NCBI GenBank assembly: GCA_964469165.1
Contig: CAYXXZ010000086.1
Location: forward strand, 1 to 13,249
DNA length: 13,249 nt
Source of the DNA: CAYXXZ01 sp964469165
GTDB taxonomy: Bacteria; Pseudomonadota; Gammaproteobacteria; Pseudomonadales; Porticoccaceae
Reading direction: 5' to 3'
The notes beneath the pieces are model-generated. The model ran no database searches. It worked only from the letters and a program-made list of their open reading frames with translations, and was not told the origin of the DNA. Positions 12,499-13,249 of this stretch are shown piece by piece. The stretch's first letter is position 1; every line of letters begins with the position of its first letter. The position numbers and the translations under genes were made by a program.

Positions 12499-13249
12499 AT
12501 GAGTACGACTTCTTCCAATGGCGCTCCCCAGTCCCGCGGTTATGTCACCGAGCGGGTGGCGGCGTCGCTGCGGCGCCGCAAACGCCAGGAGCTGCGCTTC
12601 AAGGCGCTGGGTATCGGCGCCACGCTGCTGGGCCTGGCCTTCGTCGCCATTCTCTTCGTCAACATCTTCAGCAAGGGGCTGCCGGCGTTCTGGCAGGCCA
12701 GTGTCGCTCTCGACATCTACTTTGACCCCGAAGTGATCGACATTCCGCCGGCGCCGGTAAAATCCGCCGACGAAAGCAACAATGACTTTCGCGAGCGCCG
12801 CATCCAGTGGGAAAACGAGGTGGCGCTGGTCAATTTCAACCGCCTGATCCAGGCCGGGCTCGCCAAGGTCATTCCCGAGGCCGCTGAACATCCCAGAGAC
12901 GCCGCCCGCGTGGTGACCTCGGGTGAACGCATCGCATTGCGCAATCTGGTCATCGATGATCCCTCGATCATTGGCGAAACCCGCCGTGTGCGTCTCTACA
13001 CGGATGCCAATATCGATGTCTGGCTCAAAGGCAATATCGACCGCACCCTGCCCGACGCCCAGCAAATGCTGAGTTCGCGGCTGCGCGAGTGGGCGGATCG
13101 GCTCTACGAGAACGGCACCATCGAGATGCGCTTCAGCACAGCCTTGTTCCAGAACCCCGACTCGCGCTCGTCGCTGGCGTCCGCCGGCCTGCGCGGCGCG
13201 TTCATGGGCTCGCTGTACATGATGCTCATCGTGCTGCTGGTCGCGGTTC
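12499..13249 (+). CDS. pstA: Phosphate ABC transporter permease PstA, N-terminal part with DUF3333 (runs off the window)
   Basis: This is an open frame of 250 codons without a stop, cut by the right edge. It is the second permease of the PstSCAB importer, judged from position and architecture. Residues 1-35 are basic and cytoplasmic, 36-58 form a membrane helix (ALGIGATLLGLAFVAILFV), and about 59-230 are hydrophilic with DIYFDPEVIDIP, RVRLYTDANIDVWLKGNID and RFSTALFQNPDSR. A second helix begins near 233 (AFMGSLYMMLIVLLVAV). The N-terminal part resembles the DUF3333 extension found on many proteobacterial PstA proteins. The conserved core and EAA loop lie beyond the window. The ATG at 12499 is 7 bases after the pstC stop, so translation is probably coupled; no strong ribosome site is visible. 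pstB and phoU would be expected next. Confidence 0.87.
   Translation, partial: MSTTSSNGAPQSRGYVTERVAASLRRRKRQELRFKALGIGATLLGLAFVAILFVNIFSKGLPAFWQASVALDIYFDPEVIDIPPAPVKSADESNNDFRERRIQWENEVALVNFNRLIQAGLAKVIPEAAEHPRDAARVVTSGERIALRNLVIDDPSIIGETRRVRLYTDANIDVWLKGNIDRTLPDAQQMLSSRLREWADRLYENGTIEMRFSTALFQNPDSRSSLASAGLRGAFMGSLYMMLIVLLVAV

Overview
The window looks like the chromosome of a GC-rich gammaproteobacterium. It is Gram-negative: two outer-membrane beta-barrels and a lipid A deacylase homologue are encoded. It makes ubiquinone (ubiC, ubiA) and has a Pho regulon. The order (gene right of a Pho box) - ubiA - ubiC next to a pst operon resembles the ubiC-ubiA-phoB-phoR / pst neighbourhood of pseudomonads and relatives. 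I cannot name the genus.

Layout. At 1-80 there is a textbook Pho box and -10 element reading leftwards out of the window, probably the phoB(R) promoter; perhaps only the first codons of that gene are present. At 88-2755, on the minus strand, lies a compact operon: LpxR-like outer-membrane lipid A deacylase, ubiC, ubiA. Divergent from it, 2842-4725 encodes a fused lysophospholipid transporter/acyltransferase (LplT-PlsC type). Next comes a lone acidic amino acid/dicarboxylate:cation symporter gene (4958-6241), bracketed by two inverted copies of a 74-nt palindromic repeat. The right-hand copy is interrupted exactly by a 1,867-nt group II intron (6337-8203) with its own reverse transcriptase/maturase. 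The left copy is an uninterrupted empty site that fixes both intron ends.

The right part is a phosphate-uptake block. A phosphate-selective-type (OprO/OprP) porin gene (8393-9589, minus) has a strong rho-independent terminator. A divergent intergenic region follows with an array of Pho half-sites. Then come pstS, a hairpin that may attenuate, pstC, and the first 250 codons of pstA, which continues past the window. Under phosphate limitation PhoB would be expected to activate the leftward promoter and pstSCA, and possibly the porin. Porin, PstS and PstCA would then move phosphate from outer membrane to cytoplasm.

The most notable things are the intron/empty-site pair, the Pho operators, the divergent pair of lipid-remodelling genes, and the enlarged PstC and PstA permeases. 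I saw no CRISPR array, tRNA, rRNA or convincing new defence system.
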